A stretch of 64,000 bases of DNA from an uncultured Lachnospiraceae bacterium (GTDB lineage: Bacteria; Bacillota; Clostridia; Lachnospirales; Lachnospiraceae), in the NCBI GenBank assembly GCA_902793335.1, contig CADBCZ010000006.1, positions 1-64,000 on the forward strand, in the 5' to 3' direction. The notes beneath the pieces were generated by a model. It was given only the letters and a program-made list of their open reading frames with translations. It had not been told where the DNA came from and ran no database searches. Positions 54,307 through 64,000 of this stretch are shown one piece after another. Numbering within the stretch: the first letter of the stretch is position 1; each line of letters opens with the position of its first letter. A program made the position numbers and the translations under genes.

Positions 54307-55047
54307 ATGTCAGAAAAATGCTTACATATATGTCATCTATATTATGACATTTTAAATCTGTATGGTGATAACGGTAATATTCGCACTTTGGAGAAGCGCC
54401 TTGAATGGAGGGGGATAGATTCAAAGGTATCGAGGGTTACATTTGGTTCTGTGCCCGAAGACAATGACTACGATATCATTTTCATTGGCGGAGGGCAGGA
54501 TTTTGAACAGGAAATCTTAGTTAAGGATTTGTTTGAGCATAAGTCGGACTGGTTAAAGGCTGAGATTGAAAAAGGTACGGTAATTCTTGCTATTTGCGGA
54601 GGATATCAGATGCTTGGAAAATATTATGAAGCAGCTGATGGCACCAGGGTTGATTTCCTGGGTGGTATTGATATCTATACAACCGCGGGCGATAAGAGAA
54701 TGATTGGTAATTTCATATATGAATATACCGATGCATCGGGAAATACCTTTCCTATCGTAGGGTTTGAAAACCACAACGGTCAGACATGGCTTGGGGAAAA
54801 TGTCAAACCGATGGGAACGATAGTTAAGGGGTTTGGAAATAACGGTGAGGATAAAACAGAGGGTGCAAGATATAAAAATGTTTTCGCAACATATTCTCAC
54901 GGCCCGTTGCTTCCTAAGAATGCAAGACTTGCGGATGAACTTTTGTCTATTGCATATGAGAATAAGTACGGTGAGAAGCTTCCCGATCTTGAGCACGAGA
55001 TGGAAGATGCTGCATTAAATGATATTGCTAAGCAGTTGGGGTATTAA
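54307..55047 (+). CDS. gatD: lipid II isoglutaminyl synthase, GatD glutamine amidotransferase subunit
   Basis: 246 residues from ATG 54307, 6 bp after AGAGG; a TTG two codons earlier is less likely. The CobB/CobQ-type amidotransferase shows IFIGGGQDFEQE, the nucleophile Cys in ILAICGGYQMLG and the catalytic His in TYSHGPLLPKN. It supplies ammonia from glutamine to MurT. Last gene of the murT group. Confidence 0.94.
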   Translation: MSEKCLHICHLYYDILNLYGDNGNIRTLEKRLEWRGIDSKVSRVTFGSVPEDNDYDIIFIGGGQDFEQEILVKDLFEHKSDWLKAEIEKGTVILAICGGYQMLGKYYEAADGTRVDFLGGIDIYTTAGDKRMIGNFIYEYTDASGNTFPIVGFENHNGQTWLGENVKPMGTIVKGFGNNGEDKTEGARYKNVFATYSHGPLLPKNARLADELLSIAYENKYGEKLPDLEHEMEDAALNDIAKQLGY

Positions 55048-55073
55048 TATTAGTATTACAGGGGTGAATATAA

Positions 55074-56573
<1,500 letters not shown>

Positions 56574-56710
56574 TGATTATAACAAAATTTTTAAGAAAAT
56601 ATTCATTTTTTATCATATTTTTTAAATATTAAAAACACAGAATAAACACATACTATCTGTAATATCGTTAAAAAGATTAATAAAATCCGGATACGTTAGG
56701 AGTGGTTTTT

Positions 56711-57478
56711 ATGATAAATATGATATTAATGGGTTCGTTCGTTTATTCGAGTGGATTAGGTCGTTATGGTAGTTATAGCAGTGGATATCTGACATATCTT
56801 ATATTCCTGTTGCCGGCTATGCTTCTTGGTCTTTGGGCACAGATGAAGGTTAAAGGAACTTTTGAAAAATACAATCTGATTGAGAACTCTAAGGGGATGA
56901 CCGGTGCACAGGCAGCCAGAATGGTGCTTGATCAAAATGGTCTTTCTTATGTGAGGATAGAGCATATTCCGGGTGAGCTTACTGATCACTATGATCCGCA
57001 CGGGCAGGTTATAAGATTGTCGACATCGGTATACGGTTCTACGAGTGTAGGAGCTATCGGGGTTGCTGCTCACGAAGCAGGTCATGCCGTTCAGCATGCA
57101 GAGGGATATGCACCTATAAAGATTAGAAATACAATAATTCCGGCATGCAATATTGGTTCCAGAGTGGGACCGCTGATGATAATTATCGGTTGTCTTATGG
57201 CAGGTTCGATGGGAAGAACGCTTATATTCTATGGTATATTGTTGTTTTCGCTGGTAGCTCTTTTCCAGCTGGTCACGTTGCCTGTTGAGTTTGATGCTTC
57301 AAATAGGGCATTGATGGCTATAAAGGATAGCGGGATTTTTGATAATGAAGATTATGACGGAGCCAAAAAGGTTCTCTCGGCAGCTGCGATGACTTACGTT
57401 GCGGCTTTGGTGACAACACTGTCACAGATGTTTTATTATGCAACACGTTATCTTGGCGTTGGAAGAAGGCGCGACTAG
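56711..57478 (+). CDS. YugP-type zinc metallopeptidase, membrane bound
   Basis: 255 residues from ATG 56711, 8 bp after TAGGAG. It has an N-terminal membrane helix, the zinc site VAAHEAGHAVQHAEGY and two or three further helices, followed by PVEFDASNRAL, all typical of the PF04298 family. The substrate is unknown. Confidence 0.92.
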   Translation: MINMILMGSFVYSSGLGRYGSYSSGYLTYLIFLLPAMLLGLWAQMKVKGTFEKYNLIENSKGMTGAQAARMVLDQNGLSYVRIEHIPGELTDHYDPHGQVIRLSTSVYGSTSVGAIGVAAHEAGHAVQHAEGYAPIKIRNTIIPACNIGSRVGPLMIIIGCLMAGSMGRTLIFYGILLFSLVALFQLVTLPVEFDASNRALMAIKDSGIFDNEDYDGAKKVLSAAAMTYVAALVTTLSQMFYYATRYLGVGRRRD

Positions 57479-57500
57479 GGCAAGTTAAGAATTTCTTAAT

Positions 57501-57529
57501 TTGACGGATTTGTTTTTTTGCGGTAAACT
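57501..57529 (+). promoter_or_regulatory. promoter of the DUF1002 gene
   Basis: TTGACG (57501-57506), 17 bp, TAAACT (57524-57529). The small palindrome TTAAGAATTTCTTAA sits directly before it (57485-57499). Confidence 0.55.
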
Positions 57530-57558
57530 CTGTGATGAAATATAAGGAGGACATTATA

Positions 57559-58470
57559 ATGAGAAAGCTTACTAAGGGTGTGTCATCTGTTTTAATGGCT
57601 GCGGTTATGACTTTATCACTTCCTGCAGCGGGACTTACGGTTCATGCAGATGCTTTGTCTGATGCAGCACCGGAAGATGTATATGTGTCATTTGGAGCAG
57701 ATCTTAAAGATGATGAGAAAGATAAGGTCATGGACCTTATGGGAATCGATGAAGATGATCTGTCTGATTATACGGTCGGAGAGATAACTAATGAAGACGA
57801 ACATGAATATTTAGGAGATTACTTAGATGATAGTGTTATAGGTTCAAGAGCGTTATCATCTGTTGTGGTAATTGTTGGCGATGAAGGTGACGGTATCGAT
57901 GTTGAAACTAAGAATATATCATACTGTACACCGGGAATGTATACTAATGCATTGATTACAGCGGGAATCAAGGATGCAGATGTTATTGTTGCGGGACCAT
58001 TTGAGATAACAGGTACTGCTGCGCTTGTAGGTGCAATGAGAGCATATTCTGCTCTGACAGGCGAGACTATTTCCTCTGCAAGTATGGATACTGCGGTAAA
58101 TGAGCTTGTAGTTACCAGTCAGATGGCGCAGGAGGGCAATATCAGCGCGGATGATGTGGAGCAGTTGATGGCATTTGTTAAAGCTAAGGTTGTCGAGGAG
58201 AATCTTAACAATGAGGAAGCTATAAGCAAGGCTATCGATCAGGGTGCATCAGAGCTTGGAATAACTGTTACTGAGCAGGAGAAAGAATCTATTATTTCAT
58301 TGATGAAGAAGATAAATGATCTCGATCTTGATCTCGACAGTATGAAGTCACAGGCTAAAGATCTGTTCAATAAGCTTGAGGATATGGGAATTGACAAGGA
58401 AAAAGCTAAGAGCTTCTTCCAGAAGATAGTGGATGCGTTGACTGAGTTTTTCAAGGATATTTTCGATTGA
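57559..58470 (+). CDS. secreted DUF1002 (YpuA-like) protein
   Basis: 303 residues from ATG 57559, 8 bp after AAGGAGG; the open frame starts nine codons further up. A signal peptide (~1-32) is followed by the DUF1002 core: VYVSFGADLKDDEKDKVMDL, VVVIVGDEGDGIDVET, AGPFEITGTAALVGAMRAY. The C-terminal ~100 residues are amphipathic helices. Cell-surface location is expected and function is not known. Confidence 0.85.
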   Translation: MRKLTKGVSSVLMAAVMTLSLPAAGLTVHADALSDAAPEDVYVSFGADLKDDEKDKVMDLMGIDEDDLSDYTVGEITNEDEHEYLGDYLDDSVIGSRALSSVVVIVGDEGDGIDVETKNISYCTPGMYTNALITAGIKDADVIVAGPFEITGTAALVGAMRAYSALTGETISSASMDTAVNELVVTSQMAQEGNISADDVEQLMAFVKAKVVEENLNNEEAISKAIDQGASELGITVTEQEKESIISLMKKINDLDLDLDSMKSQAKDLFNKLEDMGIDKEKAKSFFQKIVDALTEFFKDIFD

Positions 58471-58516
58471 TGTGAACACTGTACAAGTTAAGAGAGACTA
58501 TAAGGGATAGGTTTTG

Positions 58517-59524
58517 ATGACCGATCCCTTTTCTTTTGATCAAAATAAACGTTTTTTGTATGCAGGAGAGTTTGTGTGGAATACTATTGATATATTTTTG
58601 TTGGAAAGAGGGATGGCTTTGTTATATGAGTTTAAACGTGGCCGGGTGGGGTTTATTACGTATAGGGAGTTGGAAGATGATTACGTCATGTATGATTTTC
58701 CTAAAGAGACACTTGTGGAATGTAATGACAATCCGCATAATTTTAGAAGCGACATTATAGTCTCGCGTGAGCTTGTGTTTGTTGTGTTGGATCTGTTAAG
58801 ACTGCCTTATGTTTCAGAGGAAAAGGACAGGCTGGCGTTGTATATCAGAAATGATCTGATATTGTTCGTGTCGATTATAGATCCTGATGAGAGTATACTT
58901 AAAATGTTTAACCAATCAGTTCAACATTTTGAAGATAAAAGGATAATGAAGGAGAGCGAACCGGAAAAATTTCTGTGCTATTTTCTCGACGCTCTTATAC
59001 TGAATGACAGAAAGTTTCTGGAAAATATGGAACATAATATGAGTGTGCTGGAAAGAGACATATTAAATGACAATTCGGATAAGGAGTTTATAAATGAGAT
59101 ATTGTCTCTGAAGAAGGAACTGATGTATATCTGGAATTATTACGATCAGCTCATAGATTTAGGCGAGATATTGCGCGACAATGAGATGGAGTTGTTTCCC
59201 GTGTCTAACCTGAAGGGATTTGAAGCATTTACAAAGCGGGTGATAAGACTCAATGAAAATGTTATCAGTTTGAAGGAGTATACTGTGCAGCTTAAGGAGA
59301 CTTATGAGGCTGTGCTTTCATTTAAACTTAACAACATTATGAAGCTGTTTACGGTGATTACGGCTATTTTTCTGCCGCTGTCGCTTATAGTGGGGTGGTA
59401 TGGAATGAATTTCTATAACATGCCGGAGCTTAAATGGAAGTATGGATATTCGTCGGTTGTTGTTCTGTCAGTATTTGTTGTTATATTTTGTCTGGCGATG
59501 TTTAAAAAGCGAAAACTGTTGTAG
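58517..59524 (+). CDS. CorA-family divalent cation transporter
   Basis: 335 residues from ATG 58517; a TTG lies one codon before it. A soluble N-domain with a long helix region (~150-265) leads to two C-terminal membrane helices. The first ends in the signature YGMN (SLIVGWYGMNFYNMPELKW), which selects hydrated Mg2+ in CorA pores. Mg2+ uptake is the likely role. Confidence 0.9.
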   Translation: MTDPFSFDQNKRFLYAGEFVWNTIDIFLLERGMALLYEFKRGRVGFITYRELEDDYVMYDFPKETLVECNDNPHNFRSDIIVSRELVFVVLDLLRLPYVSEEKDRLALYIRNDLILFVSIIDPDESILKMFNQSVQHFEDKRIMKESEPEKFLCYFLDALILNDRKFLENMEHNMSVLERDILNDNSDKEFINEILSLKKELMYIWNYYDQLIDLGEILRDNEMELFPVSNLKGFEAFTKRVIRLNENVISLKEYTVQLKETYEAVLSFKLNNIMKLFTVITAIFLPLSLIVGWYGMNFYNMPELKWKYGYSSVVVLSVFVVIFCLAMFKKRKLL

Positions 59525-59640
59525 GGCAGACAGCGGTAACAACCAAGGTAAAGGCATAGATTATAGTTGAATATTCTATATCGCGGTATTAAAATGAATT
59601 TGTAAAATTTCAAGAATATTAATATTACGGGTGAGATAAT

Positions 59641-60387
59641 ATGCTAAAAGGTTGTTATATTGACTTAAACTGCGAATGTTCCAAAGAGGAGCTGCAGACA
59701 TTATATAATTTGTTGATTTCGGACAGAAGGGCTGTGGTTGACAGGCTGGTAAATGCAGAGATGAAGAAAAAACAGATAATCACGGGAGCTTTTCTGCAGT
59801 ACGCACTCTGCACACATTTGCAAATTCCGGCAGGAAATCTGAAATTTACCTACAATGAGCACGGAAAACCCGGTCTTGAAATTCCGGGCGTACATTTCAA
59901 TATGTCACATTCAGGGGATTACGCAATGATTGTAATTAGTGATCATCCTGTCGGAGTTGATATAGAGAAAAAAAGAACCGATAAGACGGGAGTTGCCAAA
60001 AGATGTTTTTGCAGGGATGAGTACGATGATATAATGAGCGGTAAAGACGAGGCTGAAGTGGCTGACCGATTTTTGGAGTATTGGACTTTGAAAGAGGCAT
60101 ATGTCAAGTATTTGGGTAGGGGGCTTAGTGTTCCCTTTAATTCCTTTAAACTTATCTGCGAAGGGAAAGAGTACCGTGTTGCGGAGGGGGATAAGGCTTT
60201 TGCGAGCACAGAGTTGGCTCTTTCTAAAGATGTTATATTAAGATCGTATGGATTTGCACGCGGGTATAGATACTCTGTATGTTTTGAGACGGGATGTATG
60301 GCAGATTCTTTGGTTGGAGACGGGGATGACTTTAAGCCGAAAAAGGTCGATATAAGAGATATTATGAGTGATGTGTTCTGGTATTAG
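59641..60387 (+). CDS. 4'-phosphopantetheinyl transferase, Sfp type
   Basis: 248 residues. Hallmarks are FNMSHSGDYAMIVISDHPVG, GVDIEKK (metal ligands) and WTLKEAYVKYLGRGL. It transfers phosphopantetheine from CoA to carrier proteins. No peptide or polyketide synthase gene is in the window; acpP at 11.9 kb is a possible substrate. Confidence 0.92.
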   Translation: MLKGCYIDLNCECSKEELQTLYNLLISDRRAVVDRLVNAEMKKKQIITGAFLQYALCTHLQIPAGNLKFTYNEHGKPGLEIPGVHFNMSHSGDYAMIVISDHPVGVDIEKKRTDKTGVAKRCFCRDEYDDIMSGKDEAEVADRFLEYWTLKEAYVKYLGRGLSVPFNSFKLICEGKEYRVAEGDKAFASTELALSKDVILRSYGFARGYRYSVCFETGCMADSLVGDGDDFKPKKVDIRDIMSDVFWY

Positions 60388-60456
60388 TATAATACGTTAT
60401 AAATGCAGAATTGGGAAAATAGGAAATGGATATTTTAACCATTTTTATATTTTTTG

Positions 60457-60485
60457 TTGACAAACGTAATATGTTGGTGTATTCT
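60457..60485 (+). promoter_or_regulatory. strong promoter of the Ig-repeat surface protein
   Basis: Consensus TTGACA (60457-60462), 17 bp, TATTCT (60480-60485). AAGGAGAGG precedes the gene start. Confidence 0.7.
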
Positions 60486-60523
60486 TAGAAACGAATCAAA
60501 AAAATGAAGGAGAGGATATCAAG

Positions 60524-61612
60524 ATGAAGAAGATGGTAAAATCTGCTGTAGTTGCTCTTGCACTTGCTTTATCATTAAGCGCTGGTGTTAGCACAACTGC
60601 AAACGCAAAGACAAAAGTAACTGTTAAGAAAGTAGTTTCTGTAAACAAGTTAACAGGATCTAAGAAGATTACTTTAACAAAGGGTAAGAAAGCTACTTTG
60701 AAGACAACTGTAACTGTTAAGCCTAACAAGGCAGCTAACAAGAAAGTAACTTACAAGTCTTCTAAGAAGTCTGTTGCTTCTGTTACTAAGAAGGGTGTAA
60801 TTAAGGCTGAGAAAGTTGGTACAGCTAAGATTACTGTTACTTCTAAGAAGAACAAGAAGAAGAAAGCTACTGTAACTGTTAAGGTTGTTAAGGGTAAAGT
60901 TACTAAGGTTGCTTTTGATCAGACAGCTGTAAGACTTGATCCTAATGCAACAGCTACAATCAAGGCTACTGTTAAGACTAAGGGTAAGAAGGCTAACAAA
61001 GCTCTTGTATGGAAGACAAGCGACGCTACTGTTGCTACTGTTTCTCCTAAGGGTGTTGTTACTGCTGTTAAGCCTGGTGTTGTTACAATCACAGCTACTT
61101 CTACAGACGGTACTAACAAGAAAGCTACTGCTACAGTTACTGTAAGCAAGACTACTCTTGCACTTGGTGCTGCTGAGTCATTCAAGGCTGACATCGAGCT
61201 TGATGCTACTAAGGTTGCTGCTGATTTCGAGAACATCGTTAAGGCTGCAGGTCTTAAAGACACAGATGCTGTAACATTAACAATCAACGCTAGAACTAAA
61301 GAGACAACTAAGACAGTTAAAGAGGCTAGAGAGTTCCTTAAGACTAACAAGGCTACTAAGGTTACTGTAACTGTTAAGGCTGCTCAGGCTAAGAAGTTCT
61401 CACCTGTTGCAATCGCTCTTACATCAGCTAAGGCTGTAACAGTTAACGGCGTTAAGTTCACAGATGTAACAGCTACATCACTTAAGATCGATGGTGTTGC
61501 ATTTGATTACACTGTTGAGGGTGCTAATGTAGTTATCGCTGGTGACATCACAGCTAACGCAAGCGTTAAGAAACTTGTTGATGCTAAGGTTATTACAGCT
61601 ACATTAAACTAA
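60524..61612 (+). CDS. secreted Big_2 Ig-like repeat protein, probably abundant
   Basis: 362 residues. Signal peptide MKKMVKSAVV...ANA (~1-28). Two Big_2 repeats are clear: KKSVASVTKKGVIKAEKVGT and SDATVATVSPKGVVTAVKPG. The C-terminal ~150 residues form a separate domain with no familiar motif. The protein is unusually rich in Lys, Thr, Val and Ala with few aromatic residues. Codon use is strongly skewed (GCT, GTT, ACT, AAG), unlike its neighbours. With the consensus promoter this suggests a major wall or S-layer-like component. Confidence 0.78.
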   Translation: MKKMVKSAVVALALALSLSAGVSTTANAKTKVTVKKVVSVNKLTGSKKITLTKGKKATLKTTVTVKPNKAANKKVTYKSSKKSVASVTKKGVIKAEKVGTAKITVTSKKNKKKKATVTVKVVKGKVTKVAFDQTAVRLDPNATATIKATVKTKGKKANKALVWKTSDATVATVSPKGVVTAVKPGVVTITATSTDGTNKKATATVTVSKTTLALGAAESFKADIELDATKVAADFENIVKAAGLKDTDAVTLTINARTKETTKTVKEAREFLKTNKATKVTVTVKAAQAKKFSPVAIALTSAKAVTVNGVKFTDVTATSLKIDGVAFDYTVEGANVVIAGDITANASVKKLVDAKVITATLN

Positions 61613-61648
61613 TCAATAATTAGCGACAATTAAGTATTAAATTTTATA

Positions 61649-61682
61649 CATAAGCTGTTGGATATGTGTCCAGCAGCTTATG
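61649..61682 (+). terminator. hairpin after the Ig-repeat gene
   Basis: CATAAGCTG and CAGCTTATG, extended by TTGGA/TCCAG, form a strong stem; the T-tract after it is weak. Confidence 0.65.
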
Positions 61683-61733
61683 TTCTGTAAAAGGGAAAAT
61701 TGTCTGGGTTATGTATCGGTAACGGAGGAGTAT

Positions 61734-63212
61734 ATGTTCGGAATCAGTAAAAGAAGTAAACTTAAAAGTCTGCTCATAATTGTAATTGCGGTATTATCAT
61801 GTGTGATGATTCCGGGTAAGGTTGTATTTGCAGGAGATATCAACAGTGACGAGGCAGGGTTGATAGCTGCTGCAAGTGGAACCTTTAGTTATGATGGAAA
61901 GACATATCGTGCAGGTTCTGCATATATTAATTCGTTAACTTCATATCTTTCGGGGGATGATGTGGACCTTACAGCTGAACAGTGTCAGAGTGCTATGGCT
62001 CAGATGTATGGAAGCGTTGCGGAAGGTATAGAGCGAGGTTATCTGTATGAAGTGGGCGGTGACTCGTCAACTGATAAAAAGGCAGGTTCTGAATCTGCAT
62101 ATGAAGATCCCGATGATGAAGAAGATACAGACGGAAAGAAAAGCGGATCGAAGACCACAACAGAAAAAAATGGGGAAGCTTCTGACGGAAATACAGAATT
62201 ACCTTCAGGTGATATAGATGTGTGGGATTCAATGTCTAATCAGACAGAGGCTAAGAATAAGTTACAGAATCGTCCTGAACAGGAAGAAGCCAATGCATCG
62301 GTTAAATTTGAAGACGGTGATATTGTAGTAACAACGAAGGACAATGAAAAAATTAATTTGTCTAAAAAAGAGCAGCTTATTCCGGACAGTGTTATATATA
62401 CCGTGGATGCAGTCGCAATCGTTGCGATAGTGATAACTATAATATGTTCGGTAATTCTTTTGGTAACTAAGTGTATGGTATTTATTAAGCCGAAGAGTCG
62501 AAGAGCAAGACCGGGACATACCAGAAGAAGAAAGATAAGAAGATATACCAGAAATATCATGACTATAACTACCGCTTTATCATTTATTGCTATTGTGGTA
62601 ATGGTTGGTATATATATTAGTATATTCAATAAAGATACAATTATGCAGAATATGCAGTCAAGTGGATATTTCAGATATGCTTATTCGGAATATATCTCTC
62701 AGATGGCAGAGCAGTATAAAGATACCAATACCATTCCGGAAGAGATATCAAGTTATGAAGACTTCCTGTTTAATGTAAAGCAGAATTCCATTAAGATATT
62801 GGATGGTGAAACGGATGTAAGAATTCCGGAAAGCAATGTTTCTCCGTATATTACAAATGTTAAGAAGAGTTATATGAAAGCCTTTTCTGTTGGAGGAATA
62901 ATATTTATTATTAATGGAATAATAGGTATAGTTTTCATGATATTCATGGATCAGAGAAGAGAGCGTGGAGTTAAGCATATAGCATTTGCAGAATTGTCTG
63001 CCAGTGCGGTAGCGGTAGCAATTACCATATATATGGCATTTATTAAACCATACTTACATTTATATATAGAACCTGACTATTTATACTTATTTATAATGGA
63101 ATGTATACTATGGAGTGTTAAAGTTATGACAAGTATTTCGGCTTTTGCGGTGGTACTTGCAATGTTACTGATTGGTATTTATAACTCGATGAGAAATAAA
63201 TCAGATTCTTAG
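61734..63212 (+). CDS. unknown membrane protein upstream of a CpsB-type gene
   Basis: 492 residues from ATG 61734, which follows CGGAGGAG; the frame opens 18 codons earlier. A signal peptide or first helix (~10-33) is followed by a low-complexity Asp/Glu/Ser/Thr/Lys external region (~110-195). Four to five membrane helices are then visible (~230-255, 280-305, 380-405, 425-445, 460-485) separated by a basic loop (KPKSRRARPGHTRRRKIRR). No family recognised. It is 11 bp before the CpsB-like gene, so a role in polysaccharide assembly is possible. Confidence 0.65.
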   Translation: MFGISKRSKLKSLLIIVIAVLSCVMIPGKVVFAGDINSDEAGLIAAASGTFSYDGKTYRAGSAYINSLTSYLSGDDVDLTAEQCQSAMAQMYGSVAEGIERGYLYEVGGDSSTDKKAGSESAYEDPDDEEDTDGKKSGSKTTTEKNGEASDGNTELPSGDIDVWDSMSNQTEAKNKLQNRPEQEEANASVKFEDGDIVVTTKDNEKINLSKKEQLIPDSVIYTVDAVAIVAIVITIICSVILLVTKCMVFIKPKSRRARPGHTRRRKIRRYTRNIMTITTALSFIAIVVMVGIYISIFNKDTIMQNMQSSGYFRYAYSEYISQMAEQYKDTNTIPEEISSYEDFLFNVKQNSIKILDGETDVRIPESNVSPYITNVKKSYMKAFSVGGIIFIINGIIGIVFMIFMDQRRERGVKHIAFAELSASAVAVAITIYMAFIKPYLHLYIEPDYLYLFIMECILWSVKVMTSISAFAVVLAMLLIGIYNSMRNKSDS

Positions 63213-63223
63213 GAGAAAATACA

Positions 63224-63952
63224 ATGGAGTATTTTGATATACACTGTCATATTCTTCCGGGAGTTGATGACGGTGCACAGACAATGGAAGAAGCTCTTTC
63301 TATGATTGACTTATCATATAAGGAGGGAACAAGAAGCATTCTCTTGACTCCTCATTATATGAGAGGAAAGAATAAGTGTACACGCGAAGAACTTAAGAAG
63401 CGTTTCGAAGAGTTCAAAACGGAAGTGCAGAAGAAGTATCCTGACCTTGATCTGTATTTTGGTACAGAAATCCTCTATGAGGAGGGAATTATTCAGGACT
63501 TGAAAGATGGAAAGATTCAGACAATGAATGACACCAAGTATGTTTTGGTGGAGTTTAATATAAGGACGAGTTACAGCCAGATATTTGATGCTATGCAGAA
63601 AATTCAAAACGCTAGATTTCGTCCTATCATTGCACATGTTGAGCGTTACAGATGTCTGTTTAAGCACATAGACAGGATAGATGAATTAACCAGAATGGAA
63701 GTTCTGCTGCAAATGAATATATCCAGTGTGTATGGCGGCATTTTGGATGAGAATGCGAGATGGTGCAAGAAGTTAGTGAGAGAGGGATATATCAGCTTCT
63801 TTGGTACCGATGCTCATGATATGGAAGAAAGAGCACCGTACATTAATGATTATGCTTCGTGGATTGAGAAGAAGTGTGGACAGGATTATCTGGAAAAAAC
63901 TTTTTCACGTAACCCGAAAAAAATGATTGAAAATAAATATATTTTTGATTAA
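63224..63952 (+). CDS. CpsB/CapC-type PHP-fold tyrosine-protein phosphatase
   Basis: 242 residues. Metal-binding motifs: FDIHCHILPGVDDGAQ, LLTPHYMRG, FGTEILYEE, IIAHVERYRCL and FFGTDAHDMEER. These manganese enzymes remove phosphate from the tyrosine kinase that controls chain length in capsule or exopolysaccharide assembly. A purine-rich ribosome-site-like sequence (TAGGAGA at ~63984) just before the window end suggests another gene of this locus follows. Confidence 0.92.
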   Translation: MEYFDIHCHILPGVDDGAQTMEEALSMIDLSYKEGTRSILLTPHYMRGKNKCTREELKKRFEEFKTEVQKKYPDLDLYFGTEILYEEGIIQDLKDGKIQTMNDTKYVLVEFNIRTSYSQIFDAMQKIQNARFRPIIAHVERYRCLFKHIDRIDELTRMEVLLQMNISSVYGGILDENARWCKKLVREGYISFFGTDAHDMEERAPYINDYASWIEKKCGQDYLEKTFSRNPKKMIENKYIFD

Positions 63953-64000
63953 ACTATTAACTGTTGCATGTGAGGAAAGAATATAGGAGATTATTTTATC

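Noticed and set aside
57485-57499. Palindrome TTAAGAATTTCTTAA as a regulator site upstream of the DUF1002 gene
   Set aside because: Short, AT-rich and single; such sequences arise by chance here. Noted only with the promoter.
60919-61350. 143-codon minus-strand frame in the Ig-repeat gene
   Set aside because: Produced by the strong codon bias of the sense gene; Leu/Val/Ser-rich with no domain.

Overview
The window looks like chromosome of a low-GC Gram-positive anaerobe, most likely a Lachnospiraceae bacterium; the genus cannot be fixed. The gene set fits this: indolepyruvate:ferredoxin oxidoreductase, cellobiose phosphorylase, a GH31/GH13 maltodextrin locus, MurT/GatD, YugP, DUF1002 and DUF6273 proteins, a LoaP-type NusG paralogue and a T-box leader. 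Both tRNA genes lack an encoded CCA. AAGGAGG-type ribosome sites and TTGACA-17-TATAAT promoters are common, and I used them to correct many start codons.

Layout. 0-3.1 kb: the end of an Rpn-type protein, a DUF3990/XRE toxin-antitoxin-like pair with its own promoter, a 25-codon ORF and an unknown zinc-ribbon protein. 3.4-6.6 kb: GIY-YIG protein, lone PilT ATPase, polyprenyl-phosphate sugar transferase, PH-domain protein. 6.8-12.1 kb: secreted amidase, glycogen phosphorylase, lipoprotein, acyl carrier protein. 12.3-15.7 kb (minus): a SpoIIQ-like, L,D-transpeptidase and SpoIID-like group. 15.8-18.6 kb (minus): cellobiose phosphorylase and tRNA-Pro(AGG). 18.8-25.8 kb: RelA-type HD protein, aldose epimerase, LoaP, amidase, upp, Ig-like protein, iorAB. 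25.9-36.9 kb: a DUF4832-like secreted protein with a broken C-terminus, then a LacI-controlled maltodextrin regulon (GH31, LacI, binding protein, two permeases, GH13). 37.0-41.9 kb (minus): thrS behind a Thr-type T-box and a small membrane-protein gene, then a GH25 muramidase. 42.2-49.3 kb: tRNA-Lys(CTT) followed by a three-gene SMC condensin resembling Wadjet jetABC. 49.6-59.5 kb: a nitroreductase remnant, aldose epimerase, murT - acyltransferase - gatD, glpK, yugP, DUF1002, CorA. 59.6-64 kb: phosphopantetheinyl transferase, an Ig-repeat surface protein, an unknown membrane protein and a CpsB-type phosphatase, which may open an exopolysaccharide locus beyond the window.

The points most worth following are: (1) the Wadjet-like jetABC locus, in which no jetD can be seen; (2) three structured elements bounded by inverted GCGAAACTCT-type ends, two of them inside or just after that locus and one between the T-box gene and thrS; (3) two matching LacI-type operators, each just after a near-consensus promoter; (4) a frameshift in an A8 tract in the signal peptide of the sugar-binding protein; (5) a SpoIID/L,D-transpeptidase/SpoIIQ group in which two of three members have lost key active-site residues. 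All functional calls rest on motifs read by eye; no database search was run.
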